Of a stretch of 64,000 nt of DNA, positions 32,394 through 40,063 are shown in pieces (positions within the stretch are counted from its first letter, which is position 1; each line of letters begins with the position of its first letter). Source of the DNA: Gammaproteobacteria bacterium (GTDB lineage: Bacteria > Pseudomonadota > Gammaproteobacteria > Steroidobacterales > Steroidobacteraceae); contig DAIDHD010000046.1 of assembly GCA_027459765.1 (NCBI GenBank), forward strand, positions 1 to 64,000, written 5' to 3'. Both the position numbers and the translations under genes were made by a program. Below the pieces are notes generated by a model. That model had not been told where the DNA came from. It was given only the letters and a program-made list of their open reading frames with translations, and searched no databases.

Positions 32394-34007
32394 CTAACGC
32401 AGGTCCTTGATGAGATACTGGCGCGAGCCGTCAGGCGGCACCAGCAGCTGCGGGTCCTGGTCGCGGTTGTCGCCGCGGCGGGCCGCATCCTCGACGTTCG
32501 GTGCCAGATAGTCGTAGAGATCCTGCACGGTGATCCCTTTGCTGGTCGAGCGGGCGGCGCCGTTCAAGCCCTTGAGGAAGTAGTAGGTAAAGAGCCCGTG
32601 GCCCTGGCCGGCCGCCGCGCCCGTGATCTCGTCGGAACCGGCGGCCGTGAAGATGATCAGCCTTCCGGCCGCGGAACGCCCGGTATCGACGCGGGTCACC
32701 AGCGGGCGGGCCCCCTCGGCGAGCACGGAACGGCCTCCCGCGCCCGAAAAGCAGGAATCGAGGACGACGACGACGCGCTTGGCGGGCAGCGCGTTGAGCT
32801 TCTTATAGAGGCGCTCCAACGGATAGCCCGTCGCCGGCAGGTATTTGAGGTCTCCGTCCCAGGGCACGAGATACGCGCCGTCGGACCCAGGATCGGGCGC
32901 GCCGTGGCCCGCGAAATAGACGAGGACGCGGGACTTCGCGTCCGTCTTGTTCGGCAGCCAGTCTTCGACGTACTTCTTGATCGCCGAAAGCGACGCTCGG
33001 TCGTCGGTCAGGACGACGGTGTTGCGCGCCGGGTAGCCCAGAGCCGCCGCGTGCGCCTGCACCGCCTGCGCGTCGCGGTCGGCGAACTCGGCCTTCGGCA
33101 GCGAGGAGTAGTTCTCGACGCCGACGACCAAGGCGTAGCTGTCGTCGCGCTCCTTTGCCTTGTAGTCGGGCGTGTCGACGTCGGAGTGAAACCGCGGCGC
33201 GGCCGGAGCCTCGGCCTGGGCCTGCGCGGGGGTCGTGTCCGAGTACGGCGCGTAGCCGCCGCCCGCGTAGACATAGACGACCTGCGGCTGGACCGGGTTT
33301 TGCCACCACCAATTGCCGCCGTAGTAATAGTCCCAGCGGCCGTAGCCCTGGTCGTACCACCACCAGCGGCCGGCCCAGTAGCGCGTCCAGTAATAGTTGG
33401 GCCCCGAGTAGAAGCCGTACCAATGATAACGGCCGTCCCAATAGTGGCAGTAGCGCACGCCGCCGTCATTGTGCCAATAGTAGTTGTTGACGACCGTCTC
33501 GCTCTTCTGGAACCGCACCACGTCGGTGACGAACGTCCTGTTGCCAGCGATCGCCGCGTGGGCCGCGGGCGGAGCCTGCACGGGCTTGGAGAGGATCGGC
33601 CGGCCGTGCTCGTCTTTCCGGGGCACGCGAGGCGCCCGTTTATCCGTCAAGAGCCGCTTGGGGTTTCTGATCAGGGGCGGCCGGCGCGCGGGCCCGGGCC
33701 GCGCGGCCCAAGGCAGGGGAGCGAGCCGCGCCGGGGGCGTCTCGACGCCCGCGGGCGAAGCCAGCGCCCTGCGCCCGGAGGGACCCGGGCGTTCCCGCCA
33801 AAACCACGGCTTGCCCGGCCTGCGGGCCTTCGGTTGCCGCGTCTTCGGCGCGACCGGCCTGGGGGGCCGCGGACGGCGCTGCCACCAATGGCGCTTGGCA
33901 GCGACGGCCGCGACTCGTTTCGGGGCCGGCCGGCGCCGCGGAGCGCGCCGGACTCCCCAGCCGAACGCGGGCGAGAAGGCCAGCAGCAGAGCCAGGGCGA
34001 GCTTCAT
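32394..34007 (-). CDS. Exported caspase-family (C14) protein with aromatic-rich region
   Basis: A 537-residue protein in four parts: signal peptide (1-16), an arginine/proline-rich basic stretch (17-135), a tryptophan/tyrosine-rich segment (175-236) with near-repeats of YYWxxxW type, and a caspase-like peptidase domain (290-537). The catalytic dyad is visible as YFAGHG (His about 368) and LDSCFSG (Cys about 419), as in metacaspases and prokaryotic caspases. The first parts may bind the cell wall or a surface polymer, with the protease exposed outside the cytoplasm. Target and trigger are unknown; no other defence gene is adjacent. Confidence 0.8.
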   Translation of the reverse strand: MKLALALLLAFSPAFGWGVRRAPRRRPAPKRVAAVAAKRHWWQRRPRPPRPVAPKTRQPKARRPGKPWFWRERPGPSGRRALASPAGVETPPARLAPLPWAARPGPARRPPLIRNPKRLLTDKRAPRVPRKDEHGRPILSKPVQAPPAAHAAIAGNRTFVTDVVRFQKSETVVNNYYWHNDGGVRYCHYWDGRYHWYGFYSGPNYYWTRYWAGRWWWYDQGYGRWDYYYGGNWWWQNPVQPQVVYVYAGGGYAPYSDTTPAQAQAEAPAAPRFHSDVDTPDYKAKERDDSYALVVGVENYSSLPKAEFADRDAQAVQAHAAALGYPARNTVVLTDDRASLSAIKKYVEDWLPNKTDAKSRVLVYFAGHGAPDPGSDGAYLVPWDGDLKYLPATGYPLERLYKKLNALPAKRVVVVLDSCFSGAGGRSVLAEGARPLVTRVDTGRSAAGRLIIFTAAGSDEITGAAAGQGHGLFTYYFLKGLNGAARSTSKGITVQDLYDYLAPNVEDAARRGDNRDQDPQLLVPPDGSRQYLIKDLR

Positions 34008-34048
34008 CCTATTTCATTACGGGCGAGGTCTCGAATAGTTCAATGATG

Positions 34049-34054
34049 TATCTT
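34049..34054 (+). promoter_or_regulatory. -10 element (TATCTT) before CxxC membrane protein gene
   Basis: TATCTT ends six bases before the ATG at 34061, supporting that ATG over the earlier in-frame ones at 34043 and 34046. Confidence 0.5.
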
Positions 34055-34060
34055 ATTCTC

Positions 34061-34333
34061 ATGGACGCGCAAATCTGCGCGCGCTGCCGAAAACCGCTGG
34101 CGGCGCACGAGCGCGGCCGAGTCCCCGCCGCGGTGCGGCTTGCGGCCGCGATCGCCACGGCTTTTCTTCACGGAGGACTTTGGGCCAACGAGGAACTCTC
34201 GCGGCCCTATTGCTCCCGCTGCCTGCGCTCCGTGGCCTGCGTCGCCCTGCTCTGGACGGCCCTCGTCCTGCTGATCGCGGCGCTCGGCGCGTTCTTGTGG
34301 CTGCGAGGCCCGGGGCGGGCGAGTCTTCCGTGA
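34061..34333 (+). CDS. Small membrane protein with two CxxC motifs
   Basis: A 90-residue protein with CARCRKPL at the N terminus and YCSRC near residue 52, four cysteines that could form one zinc ribbon. These are separated by a hydrophobic stretch and followed by a strong membrane helix (VALLWTALVLLIAALGAFLWL). I recognise no family. Its stop overlaps the GTG start of the following glutamyl-Q tRNA synthetase gene (GTGA), so the two are translationally coupled. Confidence 0.6.
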   Translation: MDAQICARCRKPLAAHERGRVPAAVRLAAAIATAFLHGGLWANEELSRPYCSRCLRSVACVALLWTALVLLIAALGAFLWLRGPGRASLP

Positions 34334-35241
34334 CGCGCAGGACCAGGCTGGCGCCCTCTCCAACCGGAGCGCTGCATCTGGGCAACGCGCGCACGTTTTT
34401 GGTCAACTGGGCGCTGGCCCGGCAGCGCGGCTGGAGGATCCTGCTGCGCATCGAGGACCTGGACGGCCCGCGCGTCAAGCCGCAGGCCCGCAGCGGCGTG
34501 GCGCGAACTCTCGAGTGGCTCGGCCTGGACTGGGACGAAGGCCCTCTCGTCCAATCCGACGACCTGGCGCCTTACCGCGGCGCCATGGAACGGCTGGCGC
34601 GGGAAGGCAAGGCCTTCCCCTGCGCGCTCACGCGCGCCCAGATCGCCCGGGCGGCGTCGGCTCCCCAAGAAGGCGCCCACGAGCTGCGCTACGCCGCGCA
34701 GCTGCGGCCGGCGTCCTGGGAGCGCCGGTTCGAGGACGGCTGCGCGAACTGGCGCTTCTGCGTGCCCCCGGGCGAGGTGCCGTTTCACGACGGCGTCCAA
34801 GGCCTCCGGAGCTTCGATCCCTCGCGCATCGTCGGAGACTTCATCCTTTGGACGAAACGGGGCGTGCCCTCCTATCAACTGGCCGTCGTCGTCGACGACC
34901 ACCGCCAGGGGATCACCGACGTCGTGCGCGGCGAAGACCTCCTCGACTCCGCCTCGCGCCAGCTGCTGCTCTACCGCGCCCTCGGCCTGTCGCCCGAGCC
35001 GTCGTATTGGCATTTGCCCCTGATCATAGGCCCCGACGGCAAGCGCCTGGCCAAGCGCCATGGAGGGCGCACGATCGACGCTTACCGGGAGGCCGGCGCC
35101 GCGCCCGAGGAGGTCGTGGGCCTGGCCGCCTCCTGGTGCGGGGTGGGAGGCGGCGGCAAGCTCTCGGCCCGGGAATTCCTCGCCGCCTTCGACCTGGCGA
35201 GGTTGCCCCGCGAGCCGATCGTCTTTACGCCAGGGTCTTGA
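34330..35241 (+). CDS. gluQ: Glutamyl-queuosine tRNA(Asp) synthetase
   Basis: A 303-residue class I glutamyl-tRNA synthetase core with no anticodon-binding domain, the hallmark of GluQ-RS. The HIGH-like motif is PSPTGALHLGNA, the KMSKS-like motif KRLAKRHGG, with RIEDLDGPR and YQLAVVVDDHRQGITDVVRGEDLL between them. It attaches glutamate to the queuosine base of tRNA-Asp. The zinc site of E. coli GluQ-RS (CxC...Y...C) is reduced to one cysteine in FPCALTR. Start GTG at 34330 is set by the PSPTG motif and the GTGA overlap. The end overlaps the dehydrogenase by 17 bases. Confidence 0.9.
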   Translation: MTRRTRLAPSPTGALHLGNARTFLVNWALARQRGWRILLRIEDLDGPRVKPQARSGVARTLEWLGLDWDEGPLVQSDDLAPYRGAMERLAREGKAFPCALTRAQIARAASAPQEGAHELRYAAQLRPASWERRFEDGCANWRFCVPPGEVPFHDGVQGLRSFDPSRIVGDFILWTKRGVPSYQLAVVVDDHRQGITDVVRGEDLLDSASRQLLLYRALGLSPEPSYWHLPLIIGPDGKRLAKRHGGRTIDAYREAGAAPEEVVGLAASWCGVGGGGKLSAREFLAAFDLARLPREPIVFTPGS

Positions 35242-36271
35242 GGTCGATGACGAAGCGGTAGCGCACGTCGCCCTTGAGCGTGCGCTCGTAGGCCCTCTCG
35301 AGATCGCGGATGCTCGTGACCTCGACGTCGCACAGGACTCCCTTGTCGGCGCAGAAGTCGAGCATCTCCTGGGTCTCGGCGATGCCTCCGATGACGGACC
35401 CCGACAGGTTCTTGCGCCCGCCGATGAGCGAGAAGGCCGAAAGCGACAGCGGGCTCGGCGGCGCTCCGACGAGCACCAGCGTCCCCCCCGTCTTGAGAAA
35501 GCCCAGCGCCCCGTTGACGTCGTGGTCGGCGGAGACGGTGTCGACGATCAGATCGAGGCGCCCGGCGAGCTTTTTGGCCGTCGCCGCCTCCGTGGTCAGA
35601 GCGAAATCGGCCGCGCCCAGCCGCTTGGCGTCGGCCTGCTTGGATTTCGAGCGGCTGAGGACGGTCACCTCCGCCCCCATCGCGGCGGCGTTCTTGACCG
35701 CCATGTGGCCGAGCCCCCCCAACCCCATGACGCCCACGCGAGCTCCCGGGCCGATCTTCCAGCGCTTCAAGGGAGAATAGGTCGTGATCCCGGCGCACAG
35801 AAGCGGCGCCGCGCGCTCCAGCGGCAGCTTGGGCGAGACCTTGAGAGCGAAGGCCTCGTCGACGACGATGTGCGAACAATAGCCTCCGTAGGTCGGCGTC
35901 TTGCCGTCCTGCTCCGTGCCGTTGTAGGTCAAGGACGCGTGCAGCAGGCAGTGCTGCTCGAGATTCTGCTTGCAGTTGGGGCAGCGGCGGCAGGAGTCGA
36001 CCATGCAGCCGACGCCGGCGATGTCTCCCGCCTTGAACTTAGACACCTTGGAGCCGACCTTGGAGACGCGGCCCACGATCTCGTGGCCGGGCACCATGGG
36101 GTAGGTCGAGTTCTTCCACTCGTTGCGGGCTTGGTGGATGTCGGAGTGGCAAATGCCGCAGTACGCGATCTCGATCTGGACGTCGCGCTCGCCGGGCTCG
36201 CGGCGCGGGAAAGAAAACGGCTCGAAACGGGACGTGGCGCTCTTGACGGCATAGCCTCGGGCTTGGGACAT
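35225..36271 (-). CDS. YahK/CAD-type zinc NADP-dependent aldehyde reductase
   Basis: A 348-residue MDR dehydrogenase of the cinnamyl-alcohol-dehydrogenase class. CGICHSDIH and GHEIVGRV give catalytic zinc ligands. CRRCPNCKQNLEQHC is the structural-zinc loop. MGLGGLGHMAVK is the cofactor motif and VDTVSADHD is typical of YahK. It reduces aldehydes to alcohols with NADPH; the physiological substrate is open. AGGAGG precedes the ATG. It lies 19 bases after the MsrQ stop on the same strand. Confidence 0.9.
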   Translation of the reverse strand: MSQARGYAVKSATSRFEPFSFPRREPGERDVQIEIAYCGICHSDIHQARNEWKNSTYPMVPGHEIVGRVSKVGSKVSKFKAGDIAGVGCMVDSCRRCPNCKQNLEQHCLLHASLTYNGTEQDGKTPTYGGYCSHIVVDEAFALKVSPKLPLERAAPLLCAGITTYSPLKRWKIGPGARVGVMGLGGLGHMAVKNAAAMGAEVTVLSRSKSKQADAKRLGAADFALTTEAATAKKLAGRLDLIVDTVSADHDVNGALGFLKTGGTLVLVGAPPSPLSLSAFSLIGGRKNLSGSVIGGIAETQEMLDFCADKGVLCDVEVTSIRDLERAYERTLKGDVRYRFVIDLKTLA

Positions 36272-36290
36272 GGCGGGCCTCCTGGGACCG

Positions 36291-36866
36291 TCAGACTACC
36301 ACTTTTCGCCAGAAGCTCGGAAGCAGCCGGCAGCCCAGCAGCGAGCCGACGGCCACGCCGTAGATCGCCGGCCAATGGTGATCCTTCTTGACCAGCCACC
36401 AATAGTGGACGACGGCGAGGACGGCGCAGGCGTAGACGAGACGATGGAGCCGCTGCCAATTCTTGCGCAGCCGCCGAATCATGCCGTCGGTAGACGTCGC
36501 CGCCAGCGCGGCCATGAGCAGGAAGGCCGAAAAGCCGACCAGGATGTAGCGGCGCTTGACCAAGTCCTCGGCCAGCTGCCCCAGGTCGAACTCCAGGTCG
36601 AAGACGAGGTACGTCGTGAAATGCAGGCAGGCGTAGAAGAAGGCGAAGAGGCCGACCATGCGGCGGCGCTTCATGAACCACGACGAGCCGGTCAGGCGCG
36701 CCAGCGGCCGAAGCGCCAGGGCGGCGCACAGGAGGTTGATGGCCCAATCTCCGGTGCGGTGCTCGACGAACGCGACGGGATTCGGACTCAAGCCCGCGTG
36801 GCAGGCCAGCCACGCCAGGCGCAAAAACGGCGCCAGACAAGCGGCGAAGACAACGGCCGCGCTCAA
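36291..36866 (-). CDS. msrQ: MsrQ haem b membrane subunit of methionine sulfoxide reductase
   Basis: A 191-residue protein with six helices of the ferric-reductase-like/YedZ family. Haem-ligand histidines fit in [19 protein letters not shown] and AVVHYWW, and the conserved [12 protein letters not shown] loop is present. MsrQ passes quinol electrons to the periplasmic MsrP, which repairs oxidised methionines. The start overlaps the msrP stop by four bases. Its valine codons are almost all GTC, as in genes to its left and unlike the front of msrP. Confidence 0.9.
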   Translation of the reverse strand: MSAAVVFAACLAPFLRLAWLACHAGLSPNPVAFVEHRTGDWAINLLCAALALRPLARLTGSSWFMKRRRMVGLFAFFYACLHFTTYLVFDLEFDLGQLAEDLVKRRYILVGFSAFLLMAALAATSTDGMIRRLRKNWQRLHRLVYACAVLAVVHYWWLVKKDHHWPAIYGVAVGSLLGCRLLPSFWRKVVV

Positions 36867-37819
36867 CGGTAGACCCTCAGGTCCATTCCTTTATAAAGGC
36901 CGGCCACCTCGCTTTCGTAGCCGTTGAACAAGAGCGTCTTGCGCTTCCAGAGCTCGCCGAGCCGCCGCTCCCGGGCCTGCGACCAGCGGGGATGGTCGAC
37001 GTTCGGGTTCACGTTGGAGTAGAAGCCGTACTCGTCGGGCGCGGTCTCGTTCCAGGTCGTCGGCGGCTGATGGGAGACCAGGCGGATGCGCACGATCGAC
37101 TTGATGCTCTTGAAGCCGTATTTCCACGGCACCACGAGGCGCAGCGGCGCGCCGTTCTGGTTCGGCAGCGTCTTGCCGTACAGGCCGACGGCGAGCAGGG
37201 TCAGCGGGTGCATGGCCTCGTCCATGCGCAGACCCTCGACGTACGGCCAGTCGAGGATGCGCACGCTCTGGCCCGGCATCTGTTTCGGATCGTAGAGGGT
37301 CTTGAATGCCACGTATTTGGCGCGCGAGGTCGGCTTGAAGCGCTTGAGAAGGTCGCCCAGCGGGAACCCCACCCACGGGATCACCATGGACCACGCCTCC
37401 ACGCAGCGGAATCGATACACGCGCTCCTCGAGAGCATGCCCCTTGAGGATGTCCTCGAGCGGGAACGTGCCGGTGACCTCGGCCTCGCCGCCGACGCTCA
37501 CGCTCCACGGCCGCGTGCGCAGGCTCTGTGCGCGCGCCGCCGGGTCTGACTTGTCGGTGCCGAACTCGTAGAAATTGTTGTAGGTGGTGATGTCCTGATA
37601 GGAGTTGGGCGGTTCGGAGACGCTCAGGGCGGCGTTGCGAACGTACGCGAGCGGCGCCGGCGCCTCGGCAGCGGCGTGTCGTGCGCCGAACCCGAGGGCC
37701 GCGCCGAGCGCGATGCCGGTGCCGCCGGCGAGCAATTCACGCCGCGACAGGTAGGTCTCGTAGGGGGTGATCTCCGAGGCAGGAATCGGCGTCGGGGAGG
37801 CGCGCTTGCGAAATCGCAT
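36863..37819 (-). CDS. msrP: MsrP periplasmic molybdenum methionine sulfoxide reductase
   Basis: A 318-residue Moco enzyme of normal length. It has a Tat signal ([11 protein letters not shown]), the Mo-ligand cysteine in [19 protein letters not shown], and the conserved tail [16 protein letters not shown]...[18 protein letters not shown]. It repairs methionine sulfoxide in exported proteins with MsrQ. Valines are GTG-dominated from the start codon to the [10 protein letters not shown] block (about 37,100), and the last 60 codons look like the left segment, although the frame is intact. This is where the two parts of the window seem to be joined, so the protein may be a hybrid of two orthologues. 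Confidence 0.9.
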   Translation of the reverse strand: MRFRKRASPTPIPASEITPYETYLSRRELLAGGTGIALGAALGFGARHAAAEAPAPLAYVRNAALSVSEPPNSYQDITTYNNFYEFGTDKSDPAARAQSLRTRPWSVSVGGEAEVTGTFPLEDILKGHALEERVYRFRCVEAWSMVIPWVGFPLGDLLKRFKPTSRAKYVAFKTLYDPKQMPGQSVRILDWPYVEGLRMDEAMHPLTLLAVGLYGKTLPNQNGAPLRLVVPWKYGFKSIKSIVRIRLVSHQPPTTWNETAPDEYGFYSNVNPNVDHPRWSQARERRLGELWKRKTLLFNGYESEVAGLYKGMDLRVYR

Positions 37820-37906
37820 CGGTGTTCCTGAAGTTGAGTGGGGGACAACGAAATAGACCGGGCGCGGGCGGCTTTTGTTTCACGCCGCCGCGCTTTGCGG
37901 GCGGGC

Positions 37907-38590
37907 CTAGCACCAGTCGTCGCAGGGAATGCCGCCGGCGACCGCCCTGCGGCGCGACCGGCGGCTGCCGTTCACGAACAAGGGCCGCTCCGTCAGCCGC
38001 AGGTGCGGCAGGTCGGAACTGCTGTTGCCGTAGGCCGCGACCGGCAGCCCGGGATAGCGCAGGCGCACGGCTTCGAGACAGCGCACCTTCTCCTCGCCGC
38101 GGCGATTGGCCGTGGTGAGGTGGCCTTCGAGCCGGTCGCCGTCCCAGGCTACGCCGGTGCACAGCACCCAATCGAATCCCAGCGATTCACCGATTTGCGG
38201 CACGTACAGGTCCGGGCTCGCCGACAGCAGCACCAGCCGGTCGCCGCACGCGCGGTGGCGGGCGAGTGTCTCGAGCCCCGCCGTCCGCAAGCCGCCGCGG
38301 TCGCGCAGCCGCTTCACGAAGCGCTGCGTCCATGCGTCCAGCTCGCGGCGCCGTTCGCCGCCGAGCAGCGCGCGAATCAGCGCGGATTTGAGTCGGCCGC
38401 GGTCGCGCGTGATCGCGTAGGCGAGCAGCGCCGGCGGCAGGCGCAAGGTGCGCCACCACAGCCGCGGCCGACTGGCGAGGTACCCGGCGAGGTACGGCAC
38501 CAGGGTGTCGTGCCAGGTCAACGTGCCGTCGAGATCGAACAGCGCCACCGCCGGCGACTCCGTGGCGGCGGCCGGAGCGAGGCCTTCCAT
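37907..38590 (-). CDS. HAD-IB family phosphatase (SerB-like)
   Basis: A 227-residue HAD hydrolase: motif I FDLDGTLTWHDT near residue 20, motif II LLSASPDLYV, the lysine in EKVRCLEAV and motif III YGNSSSDLPHL. The alpha-helical cap between motifs I and II fits the IB subfamily, which includes phosphoserine phosphatase-like and lysophospholipid phosphatases. The exact substrate is unknown. The ATG at 38590 follows TATAGT by six bases. It is divergent from the M16 peptidase genes. Confidence 0.8.
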   Translation of the reverse strand: MEGLAPAAATESPAVALFDLDGTLTWHDTLVPYLAGYLASRPRLWWRTLRLPPALLAYAITRDRGRLKSALIRALLGGERRRELDAWTQRFVKRLRDRGGLRTAGLETLARHRACGDRLVLLSASPDLYVPQIGESLGFDWVLCTGVAWDGDRLEGHLTTANRRGEEKVRCLEAVRLRYPGLPVAAYGNSSSDLPHLRLTERPLFVNGSRRSRRRAVAGGIPCDDWC

Positions 38591-38596
38591 GCGGCG

Positions 38597-38602
38597 ACTA
38601 TA
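38597..38602 (-). promoter_or_regulatory. -10 element (TATAGT) before HAD gene
   Basis: TATAGT on the minus strand ends six bases before the ATG at 38590, a leaderless-type spacing in the gammaproteobacterial segment. The divergent M16 gene has TAGAAT at 38622-38627. Confidence 0.45.
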
Positions 38603-38653
38603 GCCCACCGGGGCCTTGGGCTAGAATGCTGCGCTCAAACGAGGAGAGCTTCG

Positions 38654-40063
38654 ATGAGACGATTCAGCGGACGGGACGGACTGATCGCGCTCGCGCTCGC
38701 GTGCTCGGCTGGCGCGGCGGGCACGGTCGCTGCGGCGGAGCCGGCCGCCGCCGGGCACTCCCCCGTGCCCGGATTCAGTTTCGTGAAGGCGCTCGACGGC
38801 ATCGAGGAGTATCGCCTGGACGCCAACGGGCTCACCGTGCTGGTGGTCCCGGACCACTCGGCGCCGGTCGCGACCTTCCAGGTCACCTATTCCGTGGGTT
38901 CCCGCAACGAGGTCACCGGCACCACGGGCGCGACCCACCTGCTCGAACACCTGATGTTCAAGGGCAGCGAGAACTACAACGACCCCAAGGGCAACGGCGT
39001 CAAGCAATACCTCGAGCGCGTCGGCGGGCAGTACAACGCGACCACCTCGGTGGATCGCACCAATTACTTCGCCACGGTCGGTCGCGGCGATCTCGAGGGC
39101 TACGTCGCCATCGAGGCCGACCGCATGCGGCACCTGTGGCTGCACGAGTCGGATCGCCGCGCCGAAATGACGGTGGTTCGCAACGAGTTCGAACGCGGCC
39201 GCAACGACCCCGACAACGTGCTGATGCAGGAGGTCACGGCGGCGGCCTACGAGGCGCTGCCGTATCACCATCCCACCATCGGTTGGCGCAGCGACATCGA
39301 GAACGTGCCCATCGAGCGTCTGCGGGAGTTCTACGACACCTTCTACTGGCCGAACAACGCCACCGTCACGGTGGTCGGCGACGTCGATGCGGCGGGCGTC
39401 CTCGCGATGGTGAAGAAGTACTACGCCGGCTACCCGCGCTCGCCCCGGGCGATTCCCCCGATGTACACCGAGGAGCCTGCGCAGAGCGGACCGCGCCGCG
39501 TGGTGGTCAAGCGTCCTGGGGAACTCGGTACGGTGATCATCGCGCACAAGGTGCCCAACGGGCTGGACCGCGACCAGCCCGCGCTCGACATGCTCGACGC
39601 CATCCTGAGCTCCGGCAAGAACGCGCGGCTGTACCGCGCGTTGGTCGATCAGGGGCTCGCGTTGAGCGCCAGCGCCGGCACCGATCTGCATCGCGACCTG
39701 TCTCTGCACACGGTGTACGCGACGCTCGCCCCCGGCGCCTCGCACGAACAGGTTGAGGCGGCGCTGCTCGCGGAGATCGCGAAGATACAGAAGGACGGGG
39801 TCACCGCGGAGGAGGTCGAGCGCGTCAAGCGGCAGTACGTCGCCGAGGATGCCTACAAGCGCGACGGCACGGCGGCGGTCGCCATGGAACTCAACGAGTG
39901 GATCGCAATCGGCGACTGGACTCAGTACGTGACCTTCCCCAAGCGGGTGCAGGAAGTGACGGCCGCCGACGTGCAGCGAGTGGCCAGGCAGTACCTGGTC
40001 GAGGATCAGAGCACCACGGGCTGGTTCGTGCCGGTGCCGGCCGGCGGGGAGAAGGGATCATGA
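38654..40063 (+). CDS. M16 zinc peptidase, catalytic partner
   Basis: A 469-residue pitrilysin-type protease with a Sec signal (GLIALALACSAGAAGTVAAAEP). The inverted zinc motif HLLEH is followed by the downstream acidic ligand region with VVRNEFERG. It is the active half of a periplasmic M16B pair. GAGGAG precedes the ATG; the frame open upstream to 37838 is not coding. Its stop overlaps the start of the second M16 gene (ATGA). Substrates are unknown peptides or lipoprotein fragments. Confidence 0.85.
   Translation: MRRFSGRDGLIALALACSAGAAGTVAAAEPAAAGHSPVPGFSFVKALDGIEEYRLDANGLTVLVVPDHSAPVATFQVTYSVGSRNEVTGTTGATHLLEHLMFKGSENYNDPKGNGVKQYLERVGGQYNATTSVDRTNYFATVGRGDLEGYVAIEADRMRHLWLHESDRRAEMTVVRNEFERGRNDPDNVLMQEVTAAAYEALPYHHPTIGWRSDIENVPIERLREFYDTFYWPNNATVTVVGDVDAAGVLAMVKKYYAGYPRSPRAIPPMYTEEPAQSGPRRVVVKRPGELGTVIIAHKVPNGLDRDQPALDMLDAILSSGKNARLYRALVDQGLALSASAGTDLHRDLSLHTVYATLAPGASHEQVEAALLAEIAKIQKDGVTAEEVERVKRQYVAEDAYKRDGTAAVAMELNEWIAIGDWTQYVTFPKRVQEVTAADVQRVARQYLVEDQSTTGWFVPVPAGGEKGS

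Noticed and set aside
37838..38653. Plus-strand extension before the M16 peptidase
   Set aside because: It runs opposite the HAD phosphatase; the signal peptide and GAGGAG fix the start at 38654.
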